Of a DNA stretch of 36,739 nt, positions 8,925 to 17,102 are shown piece after piece. The DNA is from a virus. Where the stretch lies: positions 1 through 36,739 of the IMG/VR virus record IMGVR_UViG_3300033993_001957; one strand, 5' to 3'. The notes under the pieces were generated by a model, which made no database searches, was not told the origin of the DNA, and was given only the letters and a program-made list of their open reading frames with translations. Made by a program: the position numbers and the translations under genes. Numbering within the stretch: position 1 is the stretch's first letter; each line of letters begins with the position of its first letter.

Positions 8925-8932
8925 TATAGATA
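8925..8932 (+). promoter_or_regulatory. Candidate late promoter before gp26
   Basis: TATAGATA, one mismatch from the T4 late box, lies 30 nt before the gp26 ATG in the only real gap of the plus-strand tail block. The same octamer occurs on the other strand at the head of the baseplate cluster. Confidence 0.35.
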
Positions 8933-8962
8933 CTATACACTCTTTATTTGAACGGAGATAGC

Positions 8963-9673
8963 ATGGAAAAACTGAAACTGACCTCTTCGCAATTGCCGTC
9001 TTATACAATGACTCTGCCAATATCTGGCATAGTAGCAAAGTATAGACCCTTTCTAGTCAAAGAAGAAAAGGTGCTTCTAATTGCTGCACAATCTGGTGAC
9101 ATGAACCAGATCGTAGATGCTATGCGTAACATAATTTCTGCTTGCACCAACGGACTGCTAGACACCAAGAAATTGTGCACAGCAGACGCAGAATACGCAT
9201 TCCTACAGATTCGCATGAAGTCTGTTGGTGAAGAAGTAAAACCACAGATTGCTTGCTCTACCTGCCAAACAAAAACTGGAATACGAATCAATCTACAAGA
9301 AGTCAAAGTTAAGAAAGTTGAAAAGGAAAGCGTAGACTCCACCGTAAAAATCAACGATCAGATATCATTGGTGCTGCGGTATCCGTCCATGCACGATGTA
9401 GACTACAGCAAGAGTGAAATTGATGCAATTTTTGGAATAGCAAAAGACTGTATAGAGAGCGTAATTTTTGGTGACAATGTGTACGGTAAAGACGACATTG
9501 ATCCCAAAGAACTAGCAGACTTCGTGGACAACTTGCTACCCGAGCAATTTGAGCAGATTATGAAATTTGTGAAAACCACCCCAGAACTAGTATACGGCTT
9601 CAAATACACTTGTCCGTCGTGCAAGAAATTGGTGGAAACGGAGGTAAAGTCTGTTTCCGATTTTTTTCAATAA
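8963..9673 (+). CDS. 26: Baseplate/tail assembly protein gp26-like (zero-frame product)
   Basis: The 236-aa product resembles the T4 gp26 baseplate hub family (T4_baseplate). It contains two CxxC pairs (CSTC near residue 93 and CPSC near 218) that could hold one zinc, and a run of amphipathic helices around residues 140-205. The ATG at 8963 is chosen over an upstream TTG because GGAG lies 5 nt before it. The last codons are GAT TTT TTT CAA TAA. The T TTT TTT run makes a textbook -1 slippery heptamer, and a second frame continues beyond the stop (next entry). The gene lies immediately upstream of the tape-measure candidate, the same position as lambda G. Confidence 0.82.
   Translation: MEKLKLTSSQLPSYTMTLPISGIVAKYRPFLVKEEKVLLIAAQSGDMNQIVDAMRNIISACTNGLLDTKKLCTADAEYAFLQIRMKSVGEEVKPQIACSTCQTKTGIRINLQEVKVKKVEKESVDSTVKINDQISLVLRYPSMHDVDYSKSEIDAIFGIAKDCIESVIFGDNVYGKDDIDPKELADFVDNLLPEQFEQIMKFVKTTPELVYGFKYTCPSCKKLVETEVKSVSDFFQ
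9661..9667 (+). promoter_or_regulatory. -1 ribosomal frameshift slippery site
   Basis: Seven consecutive T form T TTT TTT in the gp26 reading frame, two codons before its stop. P- and A-site Phe codons can both re-pair after a -1 slip. I did not find an obvious strong stem just downstream, so stimulation by structure is uncertain. Confidence 0.65.
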
Positions 9674-9855
9674 CGGTCTGCCACAACACACTGGCAGCGT
9701 ATTACAACACCAATTTTTCACTAATACAGCACCACAAATACTCTTTGGCTGAAGTAGAGTCTCTCATACCTTGGGAGCGTGAAGTATACATAAATTTATT
9801 GATCCAATTCTTGAAAGAAGAGAAAGAACGAGCCAAGCGGCAAGGGCATCAGTAA
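9667..9855 (+). CDS. -1 frameshift extension of gp26 (gp51-like tail chaperone part)
   Basis: From the slippery heptamer T TTT TTT at 9661-9667, a -1 slip reads 62 further codons to the TAA at 9853-9855, giving a 297-aa fusion. The extension contains AAYYNTNFSLIQHHKYSLAE and IPWEREVYINLLIQFLKEE, a pattern conserved downstream of gp26 in T4-like phages of this kind. After the slip site this frame has no ATG or GTG. The only starts in frame are a TTG at 9610 and a GTG at 9619 inside gp26, without ribosome sites. Expression by frameshifting is therefore the simplest reading. The tape-measure candidate starts at the base after the stop. Confidence 0.7.
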   Translation, partial: SITVCHNTLAAYYNTNFSLIQHHKYSLAEVESLIPWEREVYINLLIQFLKEEKERAKRQGHQ

Positions 9856-11985
9856 ATGGCAAAAAAAGGTCCAGGTAGGGGTAGGCGAGGGGCAGTTCCA
9901 CGAGTAGGTGGACGGTTTGCTCCCACCAAAGCATCACCGTCTGCGCCTGCTGCACCTGAAATACCGCTTCCACCAGAAGTGGAAAAAGAATACACAGAAG
10001 TTGACTCAAAAATTGGTCTACTTGAAGCACTATTAGAACAACAGCGTGAACTATCTGGTGGAGACACCGAACTGTCTATGGCTGTATTGGGCAAAGGCGG
10101 TGCAAAAGGTGTTCGTGCCCAAATTGAAGAACTGGTTAGAAGTGAAAGAGGGAGGCTTCAAGACCTAGACGACCCAAATAACGCAGCAAACTTTGCAGTT
10201 ATTGAATCTGCTCTGTCTCTATCTGAACAAGCAGTTCGCTCAAAAGACCGAAGAGAACAATTAGACATATACAACAAACTAAAATTCATACGAGAAACTG
10301 CTGAAAAGACAACTGGAGAAAAATCTGATATTACAAAAAAGATAGCAGAAATCATAAAACCAGTTGAAGATGTATTGCAAAAGAAAACTGGATTTGCTGC
10401 ATTCGCCAAAGAAAGAATGGTATCAAAATTAAAGGCTGCTCCAGAAGCCATCGTTCGTCAGATTCCTCTTGTTGGAGGACTACTTGGCGACTATATGGCA
10501 GAAAAACGAGCAGGGCGAGAAGAACTAGAAGCGTTTGCTGGACGCAGAGTCGAAAGTATTTCTCAAGCAGGACGAAAGCAAAACGAACTGGAACGAATCC
10601 TGATGGGCAGAGGAATGGGTGGAGGTATTGCAGGAGCACCAACTCCTCCATTCCCAGGAGCAAGAACAGTAGGTAGTGTGTTTGGTGGAGCCGCAGGTGG
10701 ACGATTAGCAGGCATGGCAGGTGGTGATGTTGGAGTGCTTGGACAAATTGCTGCTGATGTGCGAGTCATCAAAGAAGGAATAGTTGGTAAAAAGTCAGGA
10801 ACAGAATCACTTAAACAAAAAGAAGCAGCCATAAAAAATATGACTAACGCTGCTAAAGCGGATGAAAAACAAAAAGGGCTATTTGGGGGTCTTGGAAAAA
10901 CTCTTTCTGGTTTGCTTGGTGGTGGCGGACTCTTGGGCATGATGGGCGGAATGTTTGGAATGGGTGGAGGAGCAGGAGCAGAGGGGCAACCTGGAATGCT
11001 GTCCACCGTAACAGATTGGGCATCAGACAAAGCAACAGATTTGGGTCTAAAAAAGGCATGGCAAGGCACAAAAGGCATGGCTTCAAAAGCATGGCAAGGC
11101 ACCAAATCTATGCTTGGTTTTGGTGCAGAGAGTGCTGCTGAAACAGCATCAAAAAGCAAATCATGGTGGAGCAGTGCATGGGAAGGCACAAAAAATCTAG
11201 CGTCTAAAGGATTGGAAGGTGCAAAGTCTGCTGGAAGTGCAGTAGTACAAGCAGGCAAATCTGTTGCAACCGAAGCAGCAGCAATAGCAGAAGCGGTTGC
11301 AAATCCAGGAGCATTTCTAAAATCCAATATGGGTAAAATTTTGGGTGGAATGAAATCCCTCGGCCCAATCACTGCTGCACTTGAGGGAATAATTGGTGCT
11401 TTCAATATATACAGCATAAAAAACGACCCGTCTCTTGGACCAGAAGAGAAAAAGCAAGCAATTGGTGCAGAAATATCTAAAAGATTTGGTGCCGCAATTG
11501 GAGGAATAATAGGAGGCGGATTAGGAACTGCCATAGGTCCAGTTGGAACCGTTCTTGGAGGAGTCGCTGGTGCTATGGGAGGAGAATGGGTAGGAAATCA
11601 AATTGCAGAATTGATTGGACCTAAAGGAATATACGATTTTGTGTCTTCCATTCCTGCTGTCGGTGATTTGATTAAAGTTGAAGGCGGAACACCAACAGCA
11701 ACAACTCCTGAACAAACAACTGGTTCTGTTGCTCCTGCTTCAACTGCTTCAACTCCAGTTGGACAACAGGCTAACGCTATGGAAATAAACAGAAGAGGAA
11801 CAGAAGAAGTTCGTGCGTATGCAGAAAACCAAGCAAAAGCACAAGCACAGTTTGCAAATCAACAAAGAGCGGCAGCGGCTACCATGTACAACCAAAGCAA
11901 TACTGTTGTAAATAATTACAACGACGATCTGCGAGTTCGCAACAGCGAAGCCACTCTAAAAAACATGGAACGCAGCACACTATAA
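9856..11985 (+). CDS. Tape-measure / baseplate hub protein candidate (gp29-like)
   Basis: The 709-aa product starts with a basic Gly/Arg-rich tail. It continues with long charged helices (about 35-190), Gly/Met/Ala-rich hydrophobic stretches (about 345-375), repeats of the type KAWQGTK near 395-420, and a Gly-zipper segment IGGIIGGGLGTAIGPVG around 550. The C-terminus is Gln/Ala-rich and ends in NNYNDDLRVRNSE. Helical repeats plus Gly-rich membrane-like segments fit a tail tape measure that becomes part of the ejection channel. Its place right after gp26 and its frameshift extension fits as well. T4 gp29 is 590 aa. The assignment rests on context and composition, not on a conserved motif. Confidence 0.6.
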   Translation: MAKKGPGRGRRGAVPRVGGRFAPTKASPSAPAAPEIPLPPEVEKEYTEVDSKIGLLEALLEQQRELSGGDTELSMAVLGKGGAKGVRAQIEELVRSERGRLQDLDDPNNAANFAVIESALSLSEQAVRSKDRREQLDIYNKLKFIRETAEKTTGEKSDITKKIAEIIKPVEDVLQKKTGFAAFAKERMVSKLKAAPEAIVRQIPLVGGLLGDYMAEKRAGREELEAFAGRRVESISQAGRKQNELERILMGRGMGGGIAGAPTPPFPGARTVGSVFGGAAGGRLAGMAGGDVGVLGQIAADVRVIKEGIVGKKSGTESLKQKEAAIKNMTNAAKADEKQKGLFGGLGKTLSGLLGGGGLLGMMGGMFGMGGGAGAEGQPGMLSTVTDWASDKATDLGLKKAWQGTKGMASKAWQGTKSMLGFGAESAAETASKSKSWWSSAWEGTKNLASKGLEGAKSAGSAVVQAGKSVATEAAAIAEAVANPGAFLKSNMGKILGGMKSLGPITAALEGIIGAFNIYSIKNDPSLGPEEKKQAIGAEISKRFGAAIGGIIGGGLGTAIGPVGTVLGGVAGAMGGEWVGNQIAELIGPKGIYDFVSSIPAVGDLIKVEGGTPTATTPEQTTGSVAPASTASTPVGQQANAMEINRRGTEEVRAYAENQAKAQAQFANQQRAAAATMYNQSNTVVNNYNDDLRVRNSEATLKNMERSTL

Positions 11986-11993
11986 AAGAAAAA

Positions 11994-12016
11994 GGCACGC
12001 CGAAGCGTGCCCTTTT
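11994..12016. terminator. Bidirectional intrinsic terminator
   Basis: GGCACGC (11994-12000), loop CGAA, then GCGTGCC (12005-12011), flanked by an A-run on the left and TTTT on the right. It lies between the convergent tape-measure candidate and gp32 genes and can serve both strands. Confidence 0.85.
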
Positions 12017-12036
12017 CGTGCTGCTAGGCAGGTGGC

Positions 12037-12984
12037 TTACTCGTCGCCAGCCAACTTCTCAAAGTAAGAGAGCGAATCCTCTACCTCGTCATCGGACTCA
12101 ACCACCCGCTTCTGCTCCTTCTTTGGGGCAGGAGCAGCCGTCACGGGCTTACGCACGGGACGCGGTGTCTCGTCTTCATCATCAAAAGAGGCAGTCTCCG
12201 CACCGCCCTTTGCAGCGGACTCGTTGACACTGGCACGGATATCACCACCAAGCACCTCGTGGAGCCGTGCCTTCAACTCGTCGTAAGACTTGAAATTCTT
12301 CGGATCGGTGAACTCCTTGAGAGGATGCTGCTTCTTCCACAACTCCTCAAGAGCCTTGTCATCACCGCCGAACAGAGGAGCAGAATCAGCAAACTCACTA
12401 CGCTCGTAGTTCACATACCCGTCCACCTGACGAATCTTCAACTTGAAGTCTGCTCCGCTCCAGAAGTCAAACGGATTCAGGGGCTTCTCGTCCTGATACT
12501 CGGGATTCATAGCACTCTGAATTTTCTCAAAAATCTTCTTGCCGTATCGGAACAGGAACACCTTGCCCTCGTTCTCTGGGTTCTTGGGATCGCTGACCAC
12601 AAGAATGTTGCTGACATACGACAGGCGACGCTTTCGGTCACGAGCCAACTTCTTGTCGTCATCGCTACCGCTATTCCACAACTGTGAATTCAGTTCGGAA
12701 ACAGGGTCTTTCAGACCAATGGTGGTGAGAGAATTCTCAATGTACCAACCACCTGGACCACGGAAACCGTGATTCCACACCCGTGCCCACGGCAAGTCTT
12801 CGCCTTCAACAGCGGGTAGGAAGCGGATCACCGCGTAGCCGTTGGAAGCCTTGTCCAATGCAGGCTTCCAAAAACGGTCATCCTTGTACGACTCTGACCG
12901 CTTGTTCAGTTTCTCCATTTCAGCCGCGAGAGACTGGTAGGAGGTGGGCGACTTGGAACGACTCTTCATATCCTTGAAACTCAT
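12037..12984 (-). CDS. 32: Single-stranded DNA-binding protein gp32
   Basis: The 315-aa product matches the T4 gp32 layout. A basic N-terminal arm (MSFKDMKSRSKSPTSYQSLA) carries the Lys/Arg/Ser-Thr motif used for cooperative self-binding. A central OB core follows, with FWKPALDKASNGYAVIRFLP at about 38-57, GGWYIENSLTT, and the NPFDFWSGADFKLKIR stretch near 170. The C-terminus is an acidic Ser/Asp/Glu tail that recruits replication partners (DDEVEDSLSYFEKLAGDE). It coats single strands in replication, recombination and repair. T4 gp32 has a zinc-binding Cys/His set; no such set is visible here. Tandem early and late promoters lie upstream. Confidence 0.93.
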   Translation of the reverse strand: MSFKDMKSRSKSPTSYQSLAAEMEKLNKRSESYKDDRFWKPALDKASNGYAVIRFLPAVEGEDLPWARVWNHGFRGPGGWYIENSLTTIGLKDPVSELNSQLWNSGSDDDKKLARDRKRRLSYVSNILVVSDPKNPENEGKVFLFRYGKKIFEKIQSAMNPEYQDEKPLNPFDFWSGADFKLKIRQVDGYVNYERSEFADSAPLFGGDDKALEELWKKQHPLKEFTDPKNFKSYDELKARLHEVLGGDIRASVNESAAKGGAETASFDDEDETPRPVRKPVTAAPAPKKEQKRVVESDDEVEDSLSYFEKLAGDE

Positions 12985-13046
12985 GTGTATCTCCTTGTAC
13001 TTGATGTACTGTGTGTTGATGTGTTGACGAACAATTCAGACACAGG

Positions 13047-13053
13047 TATTTAG
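13047..13053 (-). promoter_or_regulatory. Late promoter box of gp32
   Basis: CTAAATA on the minus strand, a variant of the T4 late box, lies 63 nt upstream of the gp32 ATG and just downstream of the early -10 box. This gives gp32 tandem early and late promoters. Confidence 0.6.
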
Positions 13054-13056
13054 GTA

Positions 13057-13085
13057 ACTATACCCCAAACCCCGTGGGCTGTCAA
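13057..13085 (-). promoter_or_regulatory. Early sigma70-like promoter of gp32
   Basis: TTGACA (13080-13085), 17 nt spacer, TATAGT (13057-13062) on the minus strand. It reads through the late box into gp32. A second TTGACA overlaps upstream. Confidence 0.75.
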
Positions 13086-13088
13086 GTG

Positions 13089-13304
13089 TCAAATAGGAAG
13101 TTTTGCCTTCTTTGGTAGCAGATTTAGATTCTGTCCCTCTGCCCGTATCTTTTCAATTATGGGCTTGTTCAAAAATTTAGCGGCTACTTGTGGTTCAATG
13201 CCGTAGCGTTCGCAAACCGCAATCACGGAGTCAATATACGAAACTCCGAATTTTTGAGCGTGTACTTCTACTTCTTTAGGGAATCGTGCGTTATTGACTT
13301 CCAT
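13089..13304 (-). CDS. Small protein, possible gp33 late-transcription co-activator
   Basis: The 71-aa product contains GVSYIDSVIAVCERYGIEPQ, then KFLNKPIIEKIRAEGQNLNL and LPKKAKLPI. The helical pattern and its place next to gp32 resemble the small gp33-type co-activators that bridge host RNA polymerase and the sliding clamp in T4-like phages, but identity is not certain. The ATG at 13304 is preferred over one at 13331, because AGTAGG precedes it and the late box CTAAATA at 13342-13348 would leave only 10 nt before the upstream ATG. The C-terminal hydrophobic end could be a clamp- or polymerase-binding tail. Confidence 0.5.
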   Translation of the reverse strand: MEVNNARFPKEVEVHAQKFGVSYIDSVIAVCERYGIEPQVAAKFLNKPIIEKIRAEGQNLNLLPKKAKLPI

Positions 13305-13341
13305 TTCAGACCTACTTTCAATTTTATACATAAGTTAGCAG

Positions 13342-13348
13342 TATTTAG
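13342..13348 (-). promoter_or_regulatory. Late promoter box
   Basis: CTAAATA on the minus strand, 37 nt upstream of the preferred ATG (13304) of the gp33-like gene. Confidence 0.5.
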
Positions 13349-13383
13349 GAACCCGATACCCCCAAAACGGAGCAAAATGTCCA

Positions 13384-15120
13384 ATGGGAGCAACCAGCGA
13401 CAACTACAACATTGTTACTAGCGGCACTACTTATACCATAGCCAGCGATTATGTCAAGCCCGTAGGTGCAGGAGAAACTGCACATCACCAGATTGTCAAG
13501 GTTGCTTACGGCACAAACGATACTGTAAATTATGTGTCATCCAATGCTCCACTACCTGTTGGGCTTTGTGGTTCGTGGGCAACCTATAATCTAGCCAATG
13601 GCATCTATAGCACCATTGCCACTACTGTTGTTGGTTCATTGGGCACAATACCAATTGCAGGTATTTCTGGCGGAACTGCAATCGGCATTACTGTAGGAAC
13701 TGTGACCGTAACTCCATACAGCGGTGCTACTTTTAGTATTAGATATTTGGCTGGTGGAAACGGTTCGGGCGATACTGCTGGTGATTATATTGCTATTCAA
13801 GGCTTGAGCGGTGGATTCCCTGTCGGCATAACTGTAGGCTCTGCTGTTCCTGTTACTGGTTCTTTTGGAATAACAGGAGGAGTTGCAGTTTACGGTGTGA
13901 GCGGTGCAACTGCTATTGGCATTACCGTTGGAACAGTTTCTATTCGCGGGCTAACTGCGGCAAGCGATACCGTAACGGTTTACGGTGGTGGAACTGCGTC
14001 AACTGTTTCTGTTGGACTTTTCGGATTTACAGGAGCAACCGCTTCTGCCATCTACGCAGACAACAACGCACTTAATGTAAATGTGAAATCTTTTGGTGTT
14101 GGAATTGATGGAGTAACTGTTAGTGCAACCAATTTGGATATTCGTGACCTAGACTACACCACAGACGATATTACTGTGGTTGGTCAGGGTGCCTCTGATG
14201 ACGCTTCGCTAGCAACTGTTCCCACCTATATTAATGCAAGAGCAGCGAACGGAAATCTGTACAGAGTTGGTGGAATTACTGGTGCAGGATGGTGTGGTGC
14301 TGCCATCAACACTTATCTTGTAAACAGCGGTTTTTCTTTTACTGCTAGTGTGACTCTTGGCACAGCAGTAGGTATTTCTCAAGAATACAACAACCCAATT
14401 CAAGTAGCGGGTTCTACCTATGCTGTAACAGGAGTGTGGGTTGCGGGTGATACTGCAAACGGTCCCGTATTGGTCAAGGGCTACTCAGGTGGAGTGCTGC
14501 CTGTTGATCTTCAATCTTCTACTCTTGTAACAGAGAGCAATTTCGATACCAAGATTGCACAACTAAAGACCAATAGCGACTTCTTGATTGCAACCAAGAA
14601 AGCACTATACGATCCAACTGTGAGTGTTGGAGCACTAGACTTTAATGATGCTCTGTCCATCTACAGCCTAATCAAGAGTGCAGTAAATACACAACTACAG
14701 ACTATTGCTGACACTGTAAACACTTCTACAGGAACCATCGGAGTAGCAGTTGAATCGTACACGCTACAACCGTCGTTCATGTCTCGTACCAATTATGTAA
14801 GCAACACCGCAAAGAACCTGACTGAATACAACGGAAACGCAGGATTCACCTGTGCAAACGGTATCCGCATCAAGGTGTCACGAGTGGCAACAGGAGCAAA
14901 CGCTTCACAAAATGAAATCCTGTGTGTGATTTCTGAAGCAGACGCAGCACTTTACGGTGCTACAGCAGGAACCGCTTCGTACACCATGTATCACGGCGAT
15001 GAAATGTTCTTTGAAGTAGACAACATCAATAAACTCAAAGTTTTCTATCCACCGTATTCGTTGAGTTTTGCTCCACACAACACAGGAAGCGGCATCACCT
15101 TCTCGTTCTACGCTTCGTAA
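13384..15120 (+). CDS. Large beta-rich virion/fibre-type protein with GITVG repeats
   Basis: The 578-aa product is rich in Gly, Thr, Ser and Val and poor in Lys. It has recurring units such as SGGTAIGITVGTVTV (near residue 95), SGGFPVGITVGSAVPV (near 140) and SGATAIGITVGTVSI (near 177), which suggest stacked beta turns of an extended fibre or capsid decoration. A helical stretch lies near 385-450. The last about 110 residues form a compact domain with NGIRIKVSRVATGAN and YHGDEMFFEVDNINKLKVFYP. GGAG lies 11 nt before the ATG, a long spacing; an ATG 7 nt upstream is out of frame and gives only 14 codons. Function is inferred from composition and neighbours. Confidence 0.65.
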   Translation: MGATSDNYNIVTSGTTYTIASDYVKPVGAGETAHHQIVKVAYGTNDTVNYVSSNAPLPVGLCGSWATYNLANGIYSTIATTVVGSLGTIPIAGISGGTAIGITVGTVTVTPYSGATFSIRYLAGGNGSGDTAGDYIAIQGLSGGFPVGITVGSAVPVTGSFGITGGVAVYGVSGATAIGITVGTVSIRGLTAASDTVTVYGGGTASTVSVGLFGFTGATASAIYADNNALNVNVKSFGVGIDGVTVSATNLDIRDLDYTTDDITVVGQGASDDASLATVPTYINARAANGNLYRVGGITGAGWCGAAINTYLVNSGFSFTASVTLGTAVGISQEYNNPIQVAGSTYAVTGVWVAGDTANGPVLVKGYSGGVLPVDLQSSTLVTESNFDTKIAQLKTNSDFLIATKKALYDPTVSVGALDFNDALSIYSLIKSAVNTQLQTIADTVNTSTGTIGVAVESYTLQPSFMSRTNYVSNTAKNLTEYNGNAGFTCANGIRIKVSRVATGANASQNEILCVISEADAALYGATAGTASYTMYHGDEMFFEVDNINKLKVFYPPYSLSFAPHNTGSGITFSFYAS

Positions 15121-15130
15121 TAGGAACACT

Positions 15131-15850
15131 ATGCTTCACTCTAGATATCGCAATAATTACTCTAGTTCGCGGTTAACTCACGATGTAACACCCACCGTGA
15201 GGGTAACGATATATGGAGCAGACGGAAACATCGACACATACATCACCAATAAAATATCACTCAACCCTGTCAAGGCATTTGAACCAGTAAGTTCTAAATT
15301 TATAGATTTAAGTGATATCACGGAAGTTCGTGGTAAAGGAAACTATATGATAAATCAAGATTCAAATCCCAATCCAACTTTGACGCTAATGGAAGGAGAA
15401 ACTTATACATTTAACATAAACGCATTAGGACATCCATTTTGGATTAAAACTGTAAGGTCAACAGGTACTGAAAACGCATACAGTAGTGGTGTAACTAATA
15501 ATGGAATTGCTAATGGAACAATAACATTTACAGTTCCATATGATGCACCTTCCACTCTTTATTACAATTGTGAAGTTCATTCTAGTATGGGAGGTATCAT
15601 TAATATAATAGATGTACCCGCACCCGCACCACCAGAACCAACTCCAACTCCACCCGCACCACCAGAACCAACTCCAACTCCACCCGCACCACCAGAACCA
15701 ACTCCAACTCCACCCGCACCACCAGAACCAACTCCAACTCCACCCGCACCACCAGAACCAACTCCAACTCCTACACCTGCTCCAGCACCTACTCCAACTC
15801 CACCCGCGCCACCTTCCCCGCCACCATCCTACGGTGGATATGGATATTAA
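15131..15850 (+). CDS. Virion-type protein with cupredoxin-like domain and Pro/Thr repeat tail
   Basis: The 239-aa product has a basic N-terminus and an Ig/cupredoxin-like domain (about 70-158) with GHPFWIKT and, about 45 residues on, YYNCEVHSSMGG. The order His ... Cys-x-x-His-x-x-Met matches the ligand set of type 1 copper sites. The C-terminus is a Pro/Thr/Glu linker made of repeated PAPPEPTPTP units, encoded by tandem 30-bp DNA repeats, ending in GGYGY. The ATG at 15131 follows AGGAAC, and the earlier in-frame reading overlaps the previous gene and is discarded. Similar cupredoxin-like domains occur in phage fibre proteins; copper binding is inference. Confidence 0.6.
   Translation: MLHSRYRNNYSSSRLTHDVTPTVRVTIYGADGNIDTYITNKISLNPVKAFEPVSSKFIDLSDITEVRGKGNYMINQDSNPNPTLTLMEGETYTFNINALGHPFWIKTVRSTGTENAYSSGVTNNGIANGTITFTVPYDAPSTLYYNCEVHSSMGGIINIIDVPAPAPPEPTPTPPAPPEPTPTPPAPPEPTPTPPAPPEPTPTPPAPPEPTPTPTPAPAPTPTPPAPPSPPPSYGGYGY
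15620..15775 (+). repeat. Tandem 30-bp repeats coding a Pro/Thr linker
   Basis: The unit begins CACCCGCACCACCAGAACCA and continues with a CAACTCCAACTC-type end. About five near-identical copies are visible, each coding ten residues (PAPPEPTPTP). The near-perfect DNA identity points to recent expansion and length variability. Confidence 0.9.
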
Positions 15851-15855
15851 AACAG

Positions 15856-15863
15856 GATAAATA
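15856..15863 (+). promoter_or_regulatory. Late-promoter-like box before the 410-aa gene
   Basis: GATAAATA, one base from the T4 late box, ends 6 nt before the ATG at 15870. No ribosome site lies between. If used, the mRNA would start at or near the ATG. Confidence 0.35.
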
Positions 15864-15869
15864 TATCAA

Positions 15870-17102
15870 ATGGCTGCAACAAATTTTGATATAACCAATG
15901 GCTACTTCGCACCAGAAGAATTGTATTCGGGTGGGAACAGCGGCAACTTACTGTATAGTGCTAGAAATATATTGAAAGTAGGCGGGAATACTTTAGAAAA
16001 TTATCGGGCTGTGATTATTTTAGAACCCACCACGGCTATATCTGCTGCCCTTGCCACCGTTACAGGCTATACGGCAGGAGCAGCGTACAGCGTGGGCAAT
16101 GCCACCCTAAATCTGTCCGTGCAGTCAGGAGCCACAGGAACCGCCCTAGAAGCCGTTCTACTGCCTCTAGGAACCACCGTGGACGCTTCTGTATCGTGGT
16201 ATAAGCCGTCAGAAGGGGCAGGAACGACATGGGGGGTAGCAGGAGGGGATACGGAGCCGTCTGCGGTAGGGATCGTTTCTACGGGCGCATGGAGCGGGTC
16301 GAATATTTCATTCGATCTGACTCCATTCTTAAATATTTGGAACACCAGCGGAACCCCAAAACTTGCAGTATTAATTAAACCCTCAAATTCAAATTCAGCA
16401 ATTACCCAATTCCACTCGTGGGAATCACAGGGAACTCCAATCGGAGGAACACCTCTGACAAATTGTAGATTCTTGGTCGGGGGCGATTCAAACACTGTTC
16501 AAACTGAAGGCATACGAGTTTTGGTTTCCACATCAGGCGTAACAGGAGCAACTGCAACCATTGCACTTGCAGACGACCGCACAACAACAGTGAGTCAATG
16601 GAATTCTTTTGGTGCTGCAACATCTGTTGGCAGTACTTTTACTTTCTTTTCTCCTGATTCGGAACAAGGCGTTGTACTTGGAACCGTTTCATGTGCCTTG
16701 TTGGGCAGAGTTTCTGATGCTGTTGGATCAGCACTTGTTGTTTCAGGATTTACTCTTGGCGGAATAACTCAATACTACACCACAGCAGAATTTACAAGCA
16801 GTTCAACTCTGCCTTCAGGAACAGGAATAATTGAACTGTCTTCGCCTTCAACACAAACACTAGAAGACATCAGCGGATTGCAAAGCGGACAAAACATTTA
16901 TGTTGATTATCGTGCGGGTTCTGCCACCAATAATGTGCGTTCGTTTACCGTAAAATTTACGGCAGACGAAACACAAAAACAAAGCAGGGCAAAAATCTAT
17001 TTGAACGAGACTCCCGTTTCAGAAAACAGAAACGGATTGCCCACATCTATTACTGTGGTGCAAACCAAACCATCGCTAGTTATGGATTTGTTGTTAGGAT
17101 AA
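15870..17102 (+). CDS. Beta-sandwich virion-type protein
   Basis: The 410-aa product is rich in Gly, Ser, Thr and Val, with alternating beta patterns throughout. The first half (about 40-210) resembles tandem beta-sandwich folds of the DNRLRE kind: STGAWSGSNISFDLTPFLN, then PKLAVLIKPSN and FHSWESQG. The second half has VVLGTVSCALLGRVSDAVGS and ends with FTVKFTADETQKQSRAKIYL. No enzymatic motif is seen. It is the last of three consecutive virion-type genes on the plus strand and overlaps convergently with a small minus-strand gene by 23 nt. Fibre or capsid-surface function is inferred. Confidence 0.55.
   Translation: MAATNFDITNGYFAPEELYSGGNSGNLLYSARNILKVGGNTLENYRAVIILEPTTAISAALATVTGYTAGAAYSVGNATLNLSVQSGATGTALEAVLLPLGTTVDASVSWYKPSEGAGTTWGVAGGDTEPSAVGIVSTGAWSGSNISFDLTPFLNIWNTSGTPKLAVLIKPSNSNSAITQFHSWESQGTPIGGTPLTNCRFLVGGDSNTVQTEGIRVLVSTSGVTGATATIALADDRTTTVSQWNSFGAATSVGSTFTFFSPDSEQGVVLGTVSCALLGRVSDAVGSALVVSGFTLGGITQYYTTAEFTSSSTLPSGTGIIELSSPSTQTLEDISGLQSGQNIYVDYRAGSATNNVRSFTVKFTADETQKQSRAKIYLNETPVSENRNGLPTSITVVQTKPSLVMDLLLG

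Noticed and set aside
10563-11534. 323-aa antisense ORF within the tape-measure candidate gene
   Set aside because: It mirrors the Gly/Ala-rich codons of the sense gene as Pro/Ser-rich text and has no start context; a shadow of codon composition.
13188-13421. Upstream ATG at 13377 for the 578-aa gene
   Set aside because: It is out of frame and stops after 14 codons; ATG 13384 opens the long frame.
15620-15775. CRISPR array
   Set aside because: The repeats are contiguous with no spacers and lie in a coding frame giving a Pro/Thr linker.
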